Shown one piece after another: positions 24,301-32,932 of a stretch of 64,000 bases of DNA. The notes under the pieces were generated by a model. It was not told the origin of the DNA and ran no database searches. It worked only from the letters and a program-made list of their open reading frames with translations. Location of the stretch: the NCBI GenBank assembly GCA_032173965.1, contig CM063288.1:11636501-11700500 (forward strand), written 5' to 3'. This stretch comes from Sitta carolinensis. Taxonomy: Eukaryota; Chordata; Aves; Passeriformes; Sittidae. The position numbers were made by a program, and so were the translations under genes. Numbering within the stretch: the first letter of the stretch is position 1; every line of letters begins with the position of its first letter.

Positions 24301-25198
24301 CGTTGTTTAGATGAATATGTAATTACCACTGTTGGATTTTTTAGAAAGGGGACTACCTTAATTCTGTCTAAACTAGTATAGCTTTATTGAAAGCAACCAA
24401 GAGCATGATCTTTAATAGAATAATTAGAGTGGTACCTTCAGGATCAAGAGCTGCAAAGAGGATAGTAAAATGCTGAACAAGCTAGATCAGTTTCAGGCAA
24501 GCACATTTAGTGTGAGCTTCCCTTAAACACACTAGCAACTGCAAGGATCTTAATTGATTAATAATCTCATGGGCACGGTTACTCAGGACTGTGCAGGACT
24601 AGACACCAAATGCTGTTTGATGCCTCTCCTCTAAGTTTATACTGGTCCTGAAAGAAATGTGAATTTAATTGCTAAAAATTGTTGTGTTGGCTTTTTTTCC
24701 TTCTGCCCTTCAGATGGTGCAAAACTTCCAAGACGAATCTTGTTTTGTTATCAGCACATTAAAAGGTGTGTATTGCTGCTGCTGTTACTCTAAAGATAAT
24801 TCCTCCTTTCAATTGCACTAAACGTTATCACAAACACAATGCTGTTATCCTGAAAAGATAAGTAATCTAATCTAGTGTAAGTTAAGGTGTTGACTATACT
24901 TTTATAGACTGATTGATCAATGCTTTACTTTCAGTTACACTGTTACAGAAATTTCATAAATCCGTTGATACTACTGACATAAATGAGCAGGAAACCTTCA
25001 AGTGAAATGATAAGATATGACAGTATGTAGGGGTTTTTATGTAAATTATTTGACTTAGATGTTCAGCATTGGTTGACTACCTAGAAAGCGAATCTGAAGT
25101 TCTGTATCTCCGGTGTTTCCTAAAAGCAATGAAAATATGTTTTGCATTTCTTTGTTACAGCTGAAAGCAATGATGGCTACCACATCATTTTAAAATGA
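12296..25198 (+). CDS. TFCP2L1: TFCP2L1, 3' portion (exons 3-15 of 15), multi-exon coding region
   Basis: Sequence-specific transcription factor of the CP2 branch of the Grainyhead/CP2 family; it acts in the nucleus and in mammals is known from pluripotent cells and kidney collecting-duct epithelium. Thirteen GT-AG exons join in frame into 403 codons plus TGA. Counting from the first complete codon here, residues 1-184 cover most of the CP2 DNA-binding domain, 185-231 a Ser/Pro/Asn-rich linker, about 232-293 a SAM-like domain, and 294-403 the C-terminal oligomerisation region. [12 protein letters not shown] and [19 protein letters not shown] mark TFCP2L1 rather than UBP1 or TFCP2, and linker length agrees. 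About 75 N-terminal residues are missing because exons 1-2 were not found in the window. Intron lengths from 3 to 14 are 1548, 246, 591, 854, 1710, 1351, 96, 872, 654, 975, 2397 and 395 bp. No frameshift or internal stop was seen, so the gene looks intact and functional. Family identity comes from recalled family sequence, not a search. Confidence 0.97.
13921..14026 (+). CDS. TFCP2L1: TFCP2L1 coding exon 4 (DNA-binding domain)
   Basis: The acceptor is TTTTTTAACAG and the donor is GTGAGA. The exon begins with Ser-Ile-Ile and reads [16 protein letters not shown], a signature conserved across CP2 factors, followed by [12 protein letters not shown], which separates TFCP2L1 from UBP1 and TFCP2. 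It ends with the first base of a split Asp codon. At 106 nt it encodes 35 codons plus one base. Confidence 0.97.
14273..14379 (+). CDS. TFCP2L1: TFCP2L1 coding exon 5 (DNA-binding domain)
   Basis: The acceptor is TTTCTTCTACAG and the donor is GTAAGA. The split Asp codon is completed and the exon reads [19 protein letters not shown], then [17 protein letters not shown], ending in phase 0. The FLWDP segment is shared by all CP2 proteins. The preceding intron is only 246 bp. Confidence 0.97.
14971..15123 (+). CDS. TFCP2L1: TFCP2L1 coding exon 6 (core of DNA-binding domain)
   Basis: The exon has 51 complete codons between TTTTGCCAG and GTATGA. It reads [18 protein letters not shown], then a segment with [16 protein letters not shown], and ends CQIKVFK. 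This is the most conserved part of the CP2 DNA-binding domain; Arg and Lys of the [10 protein letters not shown] loop are expected to lie at the DNA interface by family knowledge. Both borders are in phase 0. Confidence 0.97.
15978..16088 (+). CDS. TFCP2L1: TFCP2L1 coding exon 7 (basic end of DNA-binding domain)
   Basis: The acceptor is CTTATAG and the donor is GTAAAG. The 37 codons begin [18 protein letters not shown] and end SYETTILTE, both borders in phase 0. The Lys/Arg-rich stretch is the conserved C-terminal end of the CP2 DNA-binding domain. The open frame on the opposite strand over this exon has no recognisable product and is a shadow. Confidence 0.96.
16442..16473. repeat. 16-bp tandem duplication
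   Basis: AGGCTGTCTGATTAA occurs twice in immediate succession (16442-16457 and 16458-16473), with only the sixteenth base differing. Confidence 0.9.
16985..17043. repeat. Diverged 29-bp tandem duplication
   Basis: Units at 16985-17013 and 17015-17043 both run from AAATATTTG to TGGAGAYGAT and match at about 23 of 29 positions, mostly transitions. This is an old local duplication. Confidence 0.8.
17799..17890 (+). CDS. TFCP2L1: TFCP2L1 coding exon 8 (linker)
   Basis: The exon lies between TTCCAACAG and GTATGT. It reads [10 protein letters not shown], followed by a Ser/Pro/Asn-rich stretch ending NSFNLGD plus two bases of a Gly codon. CSPWPD directly following exon 7's LTE is the arrangement expected for TFCP2L1. 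UBP1 and TFCP2 have an additional segment at this point. Confidence 0.95.
19242..19290 (+). CDS. TFCP2L1: TFCP2L1 coding exon 9 (linker, 49 nt)
   Basis: A small exon between TTTCTTTTAG and GTAAGT. It completes Gly and reads [16 protein letters not shown] in phase 0. It lies in the poorly conserved linker, so identity rests on the SPTH motif, phase and position. The next intron is only 96 bp. Confidence 0.9.
19387..19480 (+). CDS. TFCP2L1: TFCP2L1 coding exon 10 (start of SAM-like domain)
   Basis: The acceptor is TGCAATGTAG and the donor is GTGAGT. The exon reads [20 protein letters not shown] and ends CRLFSSFS plus one base of Gly. The QQWL and NRF pattern marks helix 1 of the SAM-like domain of CP2 factors, which mediates protein contacts. 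It encodes 31 codons plus one base. Confidence 0.96.
19675..19940 (-). mobile_element. Old CR1 LINE fragment, antisense, in intron 10
   Basis: Read on the + strand it follows the reverse complement of a CR1 3' region: TGGAAGGGACTTC near the start, then a run ending in the hallmark order of CR1 (fused 'aacctcttcaagtactt', 'cttcatctt'-like stretch and 'tcatccttgtccctg'). It is strongly diverged and lacks the terminal repeat end. It is a fossil insertion, 5'-truncated as is usual for CR1. Confidence 0.65.
20353..20443 (+). CDS. TFCP2L1: TFCP2L1 coding exon 11 (SAM-like domain)
   Basis: The acceptor is ATATGTAG and the donor is GTTTGT. It reads [17 protein letters not shown] and then [13 protein letters not shown], ending with two bases of an Arg codon. 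[15 protein letters not shown] and [10 protein letters not shown] are classic SAM-like core elements of this family. The fourth intronic donor bases are non-consensus, but reading frame and homology fix the border. Confidence 0.96.
21098..21198 (+). CDS. TFCP2L1: TFCP2L1 coding exon 12
   Basis: The acceptor is AATCCATAG and the donor is GTAAGT. It completes Arg, then reads [18 protein letters not shown] and a variable stretch ending GDGSLC plus one base. RPKMTIYVC is the conserved start of the C-terminal region following the SAM-like domain. The variable Gln/His/Arg-rich part is where CP2 proteins differ most. Confidence 0.95.
22174..22316 (+). CDS. TFCP2L1: TFCP2L1 coding exon 13 (C-terminal oligomerisation region)
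   Basis: The acceptor is CACTGTTGCAG and the donor is GTAAGG. It completes Val and reads [17 protein letters not shown], followed later by [15 protein letters not shown] in phase 0. YRQGPTGIH is nearly invariant in the family and belongs to the C-terminal dimer/tetramer region. An imperfectly spaced 12-bp direct repeat lies about 40 bp before the acceptor. Confidence 0.97.
22571..22901 (+). mobile_element. CR1 LINE 3' fragment in intron 13, sense
   Basis: The sequence follows the CR1 3' end: TTGCTCTCTGCAACTGCCTG, GAGAGGAAATGGCCTCAAGG, TGGAACAGGCTGCTCAGGG, a 'ccaggggtgtttaaaag' block, 'gggacatggttta', and the tail GATGATCTTAGAGGTTTTTC ending near ATGATTCTATGAC. The copy is 5'-truncated with no intact reverse transcriptase. 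CR1 is the dominant retroelement of birds and also occurs in other reptiles. Confidence 0.95.
23986..24030. repeat. Imperfect direct repeat
   Basis: CTAGTTTCT and CTCATGAATAACT occur in the same order twice, the second copy being longer by a few bases (23986-24003 and 24004-24030). Confidence 0.75.
24714..24765 (+). CDS. TFCP2L1: TFCP2L1 coding exon 14
   Basis: The acceptor is a pyrimidine tract ending CCCTTCAG and the donor is GTGTGT. It reads [17 protein letters not shown] plus one base. [11 protein letters not shown] is conserved in all three CP2 paralogues. At 52 nt it is one of the smallest exons of the gene. Confidence 0.96.
25161..25198 (+). CDS. TFCP2L1: TFCP2L1 terminal coding exon 15 and stop
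   Basis: The acceptor is TTTGTTACAG. The exon completes Ala and reads [11 protein letters not shown], then TGA at 25196-25198. The end at Leu-Lys is as in UBP1 and TFCP2. As I recall it, human TFCP2L1 continues for three more residues (CGL), so the bird stop is earlier by a shifted termination codon. The 3' UTR follows directly. Confidence 0.96.
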
Positions 25199-26843
25199 CC
25201 GTGCTGCAGAGAGACTTTAATGGCCTAAAATTTAGTGCCTCACTGAGATTGCTACAACCTAGACTGGAAACATGAAGAACCTTCTGGATTAATACTCCTG
25301 TGAACTAAGAATTACCAAACAGCTTAAGAAAAAACTTACTTTTACAGATAGAAATTTTTGGTGGTGTGTGATTTTGGTGGGTTTGGTTTTTTTGTTTGTT
25401 TGGTTTGATTTTTGTTTTGATTCTTTTGTTTTTTTTTTTAAACTGGAGCTGAGAACATCCTCAAAGCTTGTACATGTTTTTAACTCCCTCCCTTCCTCTT
25501 CAGTCTTAAAAATTGTAGAGGTTTCTGCTTATTATTTAGAAACATCTGCCTTGTACTAAAGGGCAGATAAACAAAGGGAAAGATAAACAAATCCCAATTC
25601 TCTTGACCCCTCATGTTCAGGTGAATTGATTTACTTACAGTTGGAAGGCTTGGGGCTACCTCCCAAGACAGATTGGGCAGTGCAGAGGATTGGTTTGGTG
25701 CCCAGCCTTCACCCCAAATATCAACTCTGGAAGCCCACACTTAGCTGTTCTCCATGTGCAGATGTGCTCAAAGTGCTGAGACCTTGGTCCCTCCTGACAG
25801 ATATTCTGTAGTACCAATCCAGCAGAACCGTTCTGGGGGGGCTTCACGGGAGGACAGACAACTTGAGGTGAGCAGTTCAGTACCATATTACTGTCTTTAG
25901 AGTAGTCTCCTTGAATGGAGCATAAGGTTTCCTGAGGAACTGTTCTGAACGCTGAAAGCTCTAGTGCTCATGACAAATTCATATTATGGATTTATTCTAC
26001 TCTATAAATTAGTGATTAACTGCTATCTTTACTGTAACTGGGAATTAGTTGTTACAATCTTAATGGATTTTCATCCTGTTACTGAAGTAACACTGTTTTG
26101 ATCAAGACCAGGTAACAGATCATCTTAGTTGCTGCTTCTTACATTCTCACTCTTTCACTTTAACTCCTGTTTCCTGTATCTGTAACTATGATCATCTCCA
26201 TCCTCCCTTGGTCTTTTGGGACTCTATCCAGGCTCCATTAAGCTAAAAAAGTGGCTTACATTGAAGTCCAGGGTAAACTGGATCACACCTTTCTTGCATG
26301 GATGAAACCATTTCACTTTTAACAGCTAAATAATACGGCAGTTTCCCCAAACTGAGTGTCTGTATACCATCAAAATCTGATTCTTGAACATTTAATTTCA
26401 TCCTAAACTGATATGGAAAGCTGAAATACCAAACATTTTCCTGGAATGGAAATTCTTAAAAAAATGAGAAATTGTCATCTGGAAAACACGGAATCAAATG
26501 TTCCAGACTTTTGAAATGGAAACATTTAATTAAATCCATTTGGCCCTTAAAGCAGCATCAGTTTGAAGCTACTGTTGCAGCCCTCAGAAATTGTCATTCA
26601 AGTGCCTTGCACGCTGTATCCCCCTTGGGGCTGAGCTCTTTGGCTGAAATACAGATCCCATGATGCTCCTGCCCTGGGTTAGTCAAACAGGGAATGCGTC
26701 ATGAGGGCTGGAGAGGTGCCCAGGGAAAGAGGGGGCCATGGAGCCCTTGAATTACAGCTCCCAGCTGACACTAGAGGAATTCGGATAGACACGGACTGAT
26801 ACTTCTCTGACAAAAGTTATGTGTTTCAAGTTTTCCCAACAGA

Positions 26844-26849
26844 AATAAA
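26844..26849 (+). terminator. Candidate poly(A) signal, proximal
   Basis: AATAAA about 1.65 kb after the stop codon. It is followed by T-rich sequence near 26874-26882. It would give a short 3' UTR. Confidence 0.35.
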
Positions 26850-27820
26850 CAGCAAAATATTGAGAAAAACAACCTTTTTTTCATTAAAGCATCAAGCTTT
26901 ATGCAAAAAACCCCACCCTTCCCCACTGATTTTTTAAATTTTTTTTTTAACACCGAAAATAATACTAGAATAGAAAACTTGTGTTACAATGGGAAAATCT
27001 TCAGCCAACTCAACTAATTGAGCAGCAATGCCTACTTAGGCACGATCTTGCTCAACTGACTGTCCTGGGTGCTCCATGAATTGTAGGCCTGAAAAAAGGA
27101 TGCTTAGGCTTTGGGGCATGGTCATCCCCCTTCAGAAATGAAGGAATTGAGGCTGAATTGAGGCTGCTTGGCTGAGAACCAGGCTGTGTAGGTGAGGAGG
27201 AGCTCCTAGCCATGGAATCCAGGTTGTGGCCGCACACAGCTGCCTTTCGAAACAGTGAATGAATTCCAGATGCCTTTGTGAGCAGGTGGGACCAGTGTGC
27301 CCCTGTGTACCAGAAGCTGCTTGATTTATTGTCTAGAAGGTGCTTTAGAAGATGGATGTTGGCTGTGGTTTTTCATCCTGCTCTGTAATACTGGCCTAGT
27401 GCATGGTATGGCTGTCATTGGTCTGCAGCTCAGGTGCATCTGACCTCATGGGAAGGGTGTTAAATAGACCTTGAAGTTGCCAGGAGTGTAGCCTGAATCT
27501 CTTCATATCCACTTAGATGTGATAGCCCTGTAACTGAGAAGACACAGCAATACTGATACAGTGTAGAGTGAAGAAAAGATAGAGATGGCTAGTCCAGAAT
27601 TATGGACTGAGAACTGTTAGCTTGTTTTAAAAAGTCTAACTTCTTGATTCTTTAAAAAACAACTTTTGCCCTTAAGGAAGTATATGCCCCAAGTCCTCAT
27701 AGTGTTTCAGTAATACTTGCTTGATGATTTTTGAACAAAAAGAAGTCTGTTAGAGCCTTGCTGTACTTAGATTATTAAAAATAAAATAATGGAATACTTA
27801 TCTGAAGGTGAATTTGACAA

Positions 27821-27852
27821 TATATCTTGTTTTCATGTTTTAACAAGATATA
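27821..27852 (+). repeat. Perfect 11-bp inverted repeat, 10-nt loop
   Basis: TATATCTTGTT (27821-27831) and AACAAGATATA (27842-27852) are exact reverse complements. If transcribed in the TFCP2L1 3' UTR they would fold into a hairpin. Confidence 0.9.
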
Positions 27853-28104
27853 CCAGAGTAAACAATCCCATAGACTATAAATATTTTCTTGTGGGTTGGC
27901 GCTCTGTGAGCTGTTGTAAAGCAGTGCAGCTTAGGGGAGTGTGTGTGTAATACCTACCCTCATTTGACAGAGTATTTCTAGTCCTTGTTGAACCTCTTTA
28001 GCCCCAGCAGGAATTTGGAGGTTTATGGTTAAGTAACATACCCATCCAGGAAGACACAGCACAGCTGGTTTGGTGTCCAGGAGACTGTTGAGTTACTTCA
28101 GCTT

Positions 28105-28450
28105 AGAATCATAGACTGCTTTGAGTTGAAAGGGACCCTTAGGGGTTGCAGAGTCCAAGACCCTGATCCTTACAGGAGGACTGATCCCTGTGACTAGGAG
28201 TGTCATCCCAAGCAGCCCAGGTGCTCCTTGAACTCTGGCAGGCTTGGTGCCATGACCGGGGGCAAGGGAAGTCCCTGGGGAGTCTGTCCCAGTGACCAAC
28301 CACCCTCCCAGGGAAGAACCTTTCTCCAATGTCCTGTGTGAACTTGCCCTGGTTCAGCTTCATTCCATTCCCTCGCTTCCTGCTGCTGGTCACCAGAGAG
28401 AGATCAGCACCTCTCCTCCACTGCTGCCCTTGAGGAAGGTGCAGGGAGAG
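28105..28450 (-). mobile_element. CR1 LINE 3' fragment, antisense
   Basis: The + strand begins AGAATCATAGACTGCTTTGA followed by GTTGAAAGGGACCCTTAGGG, the reverse complement of the CR1 3' end, and continues through 'gtgctccttgaactctggcagg' and 'cagggaagaacctttctcc' to a 'ttcctgctgctggtcacc' block. It is diverged and 5'-truncated. Confidence 0.93.
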
Positions 28451-29079
28451 AGAGACAGACTTGTCTCACCTGTGTATCAGGTAATCCTTGACTTGCCTTG
28501 GATCTGCCATCCCTGGAGGGACTTGTTTGACTCGTTTGTGGAAGTGACAGTCTCTAGAAGGAAGCTTTTGTTTCCTCAAGACTGGCGGAAGCACAAATGT
28601 TTAGACTGGGATAGATATCTAAATTCTAGATAGACTAAAGGCAAGGGAGGTGGGTAGCTCCCACTCATCTAAATAGCATTTTACTTTTTTCTTAAGTGCT
28701 TGTTACACTTGATTTTACTCTTTTTTTTATTGTTGTTGCTCCTATTTCTTTCTTAAAAAGTAAGAAAACCTACTCAAAGTGATTTAACTGGAACTTTTTC
28801 AGCTATATGTGAAATTTGTGTAGCAGAACTTTATAAGGACTGGGGCTCAGGGTAACAGTGAGTAACACAGTTTCCTAAGCTGTCCAGCTCTTTAGTTGTA
28901 TGTATATGACAGCCACTATGAGTAGAAGTGGGCTTGCTGGGGATGAAAAGGCAGAGTCATTGTGATTGATACCAATATGACTCCAGCCAGTACTGCAAAG
29001 CATAAACTTGCATTATTGTTGGATCTGTACTGTCAGTTTGAAATTTCATAAATTGTGGCATTTTCTCTATCAACTGAGA

Positions 29080-29097
29080 ATTAATTGATCAATTAAT
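29080..29097. repeat. Perfect 18-bp AT-rich palindrome
   Basis: ATTAATTGATCAATTAAT reads the same on both strands. A second partial copy, GATCAATTAATAT, recurs at 29116-29128, identical to 29087-29099. Paired TAAT cores are typical targets of homeodomain dimers, but no function is shown. Confidence 0.9.
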
Positions 29098-29448
29098 ATT
29101 GAATTATTGAATAGAGATCAATTAATATAACTCTGGAGATGTCCTGAAAACTCACAATAATCCCCATGATACACAGCTGCAGGCAAGGAGAGGACAAACA
29201 ATCCGGTGACAAAAATGTGGCCCTCAGACTGAGGTGGCAGGACTGGTGCTATTAAAATTAAAGCTCCTGTTCTTTCTTCTGGTCCTGCATGGTTAATTGG
29301 CTAAAGTAGAATAATCGTTCAATATGGAAAATAAGGGAGTTCTCATTGTCTTAGTGTGGAATTTAATGGTTTGAAGTTTCAAGACTTGGAGATGGTAAAA
29401 GGATTCTTGCATTTGAGAAGCCCTGAATGGCACTCTCCTTATAATGTA

Positions 29449-29486
29449 ACATATACATATATATGCATATATATACACATATATAT
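29449..29486. repeat. Alternating purine-pyrimidine AT-rich simple repeat
   Basis: About 38 bp of imperfect (AT/AC/GC) dinucleotide alternation of the form CATATATATGCATATATATA. It is a degenerate microsatellite. Confidence 0.9.
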
Positions 29487-29988
29487 CCACGTACATACTG
29501 TACTGTATCAACACATTTGTGCTGAGTACATGTGTTCTTTGGCTTTAACTGGTACTCTGCTTTGTTTAGTTGCAGTTCAATGTAAAAGACTCTGGTTGAT
29601 CAAGCTTCAAAACCCAGCCATTCCTTGGGTAGCAATGTAAAAGTCCATAGTAGCAACTAGGTGATTTGGACACAGTACACTTGGAGTGATCTAAGTTCGA
29701 TGAATTTCTGTAATATAAATCCCAGGCCTTGGTGAAGATGAGCATATTATTTCACTAACACTGCAGTTCTACATTGCAGCTTCTGAAAATCAGTTAGAGT
29801 AACAGAGAAATAGATTGCCCAATGCTTTGTGAATTAGTAAGGCTATTCCATAAGCAGAACAACCATATGATGACTTTTCCTAGCTCAGTGTTGTATTGCT
29901 TAAGCATTGGCTGTAATTCTAACAATCATCTGGTGGATGACTGAAACAGGTTTTTTTGTCTATATCTTGGGATTTTTTTGATTTCTCA

Positions 29989-29994
29989 AATAAA
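29989..29994 (+). terminator. Candidate poly(A) signal
   Basis: AATAAA with T-rich sequence upstream and a TTCTTTTTCTCC tract 20-30 nt downstream, which fits a cleavage site with a U-rich downstream element. Confidence 0.35.
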
Positions 29995-30671
29995 TGCTTA
30001 TATTCAGACTGTAGCTTCTTTTTCTCCTCCAGTTATGGATTAACTTTATGCTAGTAATTGAAATATTTTCATAAGATTATAATCTGTTTGACAGACAGCA
30101 CAGGGTACTCAGAGTGGGGAGTGTTTGGCTTTCATTATCACTACTATGGGTGAACATGAGAAGGCAGACTGGAGGTGTCTCTAACATCCTTGGCTCTCTC
30201 TAACAAATGGGTAAGCTAGTGCCTAATTTTTTGTGCCTATTTGATTCATACTGGTTTTTTTAAATTTTTTGCCATTCCCTCAAAATTCTGTTCCCCGGTT
30301 GGGGATGATGCATTGGTGACCAGATGGTGTGCCCATCTTTTTCAAGTAGCCTGCTGTCCTGGTTTGCTTGGGGTGAATGTTTATCTTTCAAAGGGGTGTT
30401 TCCTCTCTTCACAGACAATGCAGTAGTTAGAGGCAGGCAGTGCTGACCACAAAGTTGGCATGGTGGGCAAGGGTGAGTGGAGGTGGGTCGATGGGAGGCT
30501 GAGGCATACCAGTTGTGAGTAAATACTGCCACACTCTTCATCTTTTCCTTTGTTGGTTTTTGGGGTTTTTTTGTACATGAATAAATAAAAAAAAAGCGTA
30601 TTTTGCACTGGCTCTTGTACTGTTGTGCAGAAGAAATCTGTATCTAGAATCTGTGCTCCAGTCAAAATGCA

Positions 30672-30677
30672 AATAAA
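30672..30677 (+). terminator. Candidate poly(A) signal, distal
   Basis: AATAAA preceded by TGTA motifs and followed after about 25 nt by GGTTTGGTCTCTGGTTATTT, a GU-rich downstream element. Two overlapping AATAAA copies lie about 90 bp upstream (30580 and 30584). The sequence character changes to GC-richer DNA just beyond. Confidence 0.4.
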
Positions 30678-32899
30678 TCTGTTTGTAAGAAGCAGGGGTT
30701 TGGTCTCTGGTTATTTGGTGCGGTTGGGCACAGGAGAGCCTCGGCATCGGTCGCTGCTCAGCGTGCAGCTGCAAGGGACTGGGCACCCTCTCAGGCTGGG
30801 GGGAGCAGAGTTTGCCAAGTGCTGGCCAGAGACTGTGGGCTGCAGCCAAAGGGCCTGCAGCGTTTTCTTCGCGTTGGGGCTGACGTAATTTCCCCACAGC
30901 ACACTCAGTGACCAGTTTGTGTTTAATGCCGGTCAAGGCATGAGGAGCAGCTGTGACAATGGGCATATGCTTTATAGAAGTCACCAGCTGTGTCAGATGG
31001 CAGCTGTCTTTGGTCTTGCAGTGCTCAGGAGCCACAGCCATTTCAGAGCCTGGTCCTCACTGACATCAGAGATGAGTAGCTTTCTTCCTCATGGCAGTGC
31101 TCTGTCCCATTGAGCAGCTGGGAGACACATGCTGACAGTGAGCTTTGGATGGTGGAGCATTCACAGTGGTTTGGCTGGAAGAACTCCAGTAGTCTCTTAG
31201 GCTTAAACCATAGATCTCGTAACTTACGGAGTCAGGAAATTAGCAGATGTTCGGAGTAATTTTCCAGTTGGAGAAGATGGAGCCCAGTTTGGAGATAGTA
31301 TCTTCCACAGCTGAACTTCATGTCAAGGCAAAGTAGTGAGAATGGATGTATGACCAATGTAAGGGTGCTCCTTTATCTGAATTGACCTCGAGCAATTTTG
31401 GCTCCTTTCCTTTGCTGAAGAAGTACTTGAATCTGAAAACTGGAAAATGCAGCCTGGGCCTGTATGTATAGCAGTTCATATGCAAAGTATAAGGGCATAG
31501 ACAATGTTCCTAGTTAGAGGCTCAAGAGAATTTAATATTTTTACCTACCACTGACTCAGGCATCCCTGAGAAGAGGAAAGGGACCATCTATTCCAGTTTC
31601 TATTAGCTTAAAATTCCTCTGCAGGCAGAAGCCATCTGAGGCCTGATACTGTATTTATGCTCCATGTGTGGTCAGACATTATCATGTCCCATAGGGCTGC
31701 TGGGTTTAACACAGCTTCAGTGTAGATTGAAATCCACTTCCAGGCTGCAGCATGGGATCTGGGTGGGTTGTTCCCTGAGGGCAGGATCCTGATAGGCACT
31801 TGAGGGTCTAAGGCTGGCATTTGGGCTCTCCAGGGCTGGCTGGAGGGTGCCAAGGGTAGGGGTTCACTGTCAGCAAGTGCTAGGTGACCTTGTGGCTATA
31901 TGAGCCCTGTCAGCTGCAGAGGCATTCCTGGGGCTTTTGGGAGCTGGAGGTGAATGCCTCCCTGAGTCCTGCAAGGTGGGGGTGCCAAGGCAGTGTCATG
32001 TGCTTGGACAGTTCCCACCAAACTCGTATAAAACTATCCCTCTTCTGTAAGCTTGACCTATGTGCTGGCAAGGGTTTGTCAATGCAGAAAGGAGCACTAG
32101 GAAGGTTTTTACCTAATAAAATGGCTTCAAGGACAGGGAAAGTGCTAATTCTGCACGATTTAATTTCTATGGGAAGCACATGCAAATAACCTCTGAACAG
32201 ACACAGAAGCTAACAGCAACTATAGGACTGGACAAGAACTGTTAAGAGCTTTTAATGAGTGAGGAGAAACAAGACTTAGGCCTGGAGCTGTTTAGTCAAA
32301 GCATTGGCATAGTCTCATCTAAGTCCTCAACAGGAAGTAAACACTTAAAAATTCATTTTCTAATTCACTAAACAATGCTGTCCTTCGGTTAGATTTGCCA
32401 CAACTATGGAACAGGCAGAGAAACAACACCTGTCATACTCCTGAAAAGAAGGTAAATGCTTCCAGGCTTACATGAGTAGGAAAGATTTGACCCCACAATA
32501 AATTAAATTGTTGAGGTTTTTTTAGTATATTACAGCAGATGCTAGTTGTCCTGATCAAACTGGAGTCTCAGGCAAGTGTTGACTTCCCCTGCTCCCCAGA
32601 GATGTGTGTCCCAGGGAGGCAGGGCTGTCTCATCCTATCCCATCCTAAATCTTCTATTTTTGGCTGTTGTAAACAGTGTCACCATCTATTTTGCTGTCTA
32701 GAAAAGCCTCAGTTCTGATTTATCTGATATTAAGTAATAAGCAAGTATGATGCAGCTGGAAAAAAGTTTGATTAGCAAGAATCCAAAATTAGCTGAGCAC
32801 ATTTGTGCACTAAGAAATAATTTTTCCAGTGGTGAAAATTTAAATGCCGAAGACAATGCTTTTGAGAGGAGACATGCTAGAGATATTATGTTGGATAGA

Positions 32900-32902
<3 letters not shown>

Positions 32903-32930
<28 letters not shown>
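32903..32930 (+). repeat. Poly(A) tract (A28)
   Basis: Twenty-eight consecutive A. It directly follows a 52-codon open frame beginning at 32747, and near-identical 9-bp sequences (CAGTTCTGA at 32710, CAATTCTGA at 32932) flank the unit, as target-site duplications of a retro-insertion would. No AATAAA precedes the A run. Confidence 0.85.

Positions 32931-32932
<2 letters not shown>

Larger units (their letters stand above)
22317..24713 (+). other. TFCP2L1: Intron 13 of TFCP2L1 (largest intron after exon 3)
   Basis: At 2397 bp this is the longest intron of the readable part. About 335 bp of it is a sense CR1 fragment. The remainder has no recognised element apart from an imperfect direct repeat around 23986-24030. 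Confidence 0.85.
25199..30700 (+). other. TFCP2L1: Candidate TFCP2L1 3' UTR, end unresolved
   Basis: After the stop no further coding exon appears, and AATAAA motifs occur at 26844, 29989, 30580, 30584 and 30672. The motifs at 29989 and 30672 have U- or GU-rich sequence shortly downstream, as a working poly(A) site should. The whole stretch may be one long 3' UTR, or the transcript may end at the first signal and the rest be intergenic. The stretch holds an antisense CR1, an 11-bp perfect hairpin and an AT-rich palindrome. RNA data would be needed to place the end. Confidence 0.4.

Noticed and set aside
12296..25198. The gene could be the paralogue UBP1 or TFCP2
   Set aside because: [24 protein letters not shown], the short linker beginning CSPWPDV, and the [14 protein letters not shown] segment fit TFCP2L1. 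UBP1 and TFCP2 differ at these points.
26650..26790. CCCATGATGCTCCTG and ATTACAGCTCCCAGCTG looked like a ZNF143-type site or small inverted-repeat transposon
   Set aside because: The matches are partial and the supposed inverted ends do not pair well enough to claim either.
28139..28393. 84-codon open frame on the - strand in the CR1 copy
   Set aside because: It is a decayed translation of the CR1 3' region, not a gene.
30538..31041. 167-codon open frame on the - strand
   Set aside because: No recognisable motif; it runs across the poly(A)-signal region and the CpG cluster. Probably chance.
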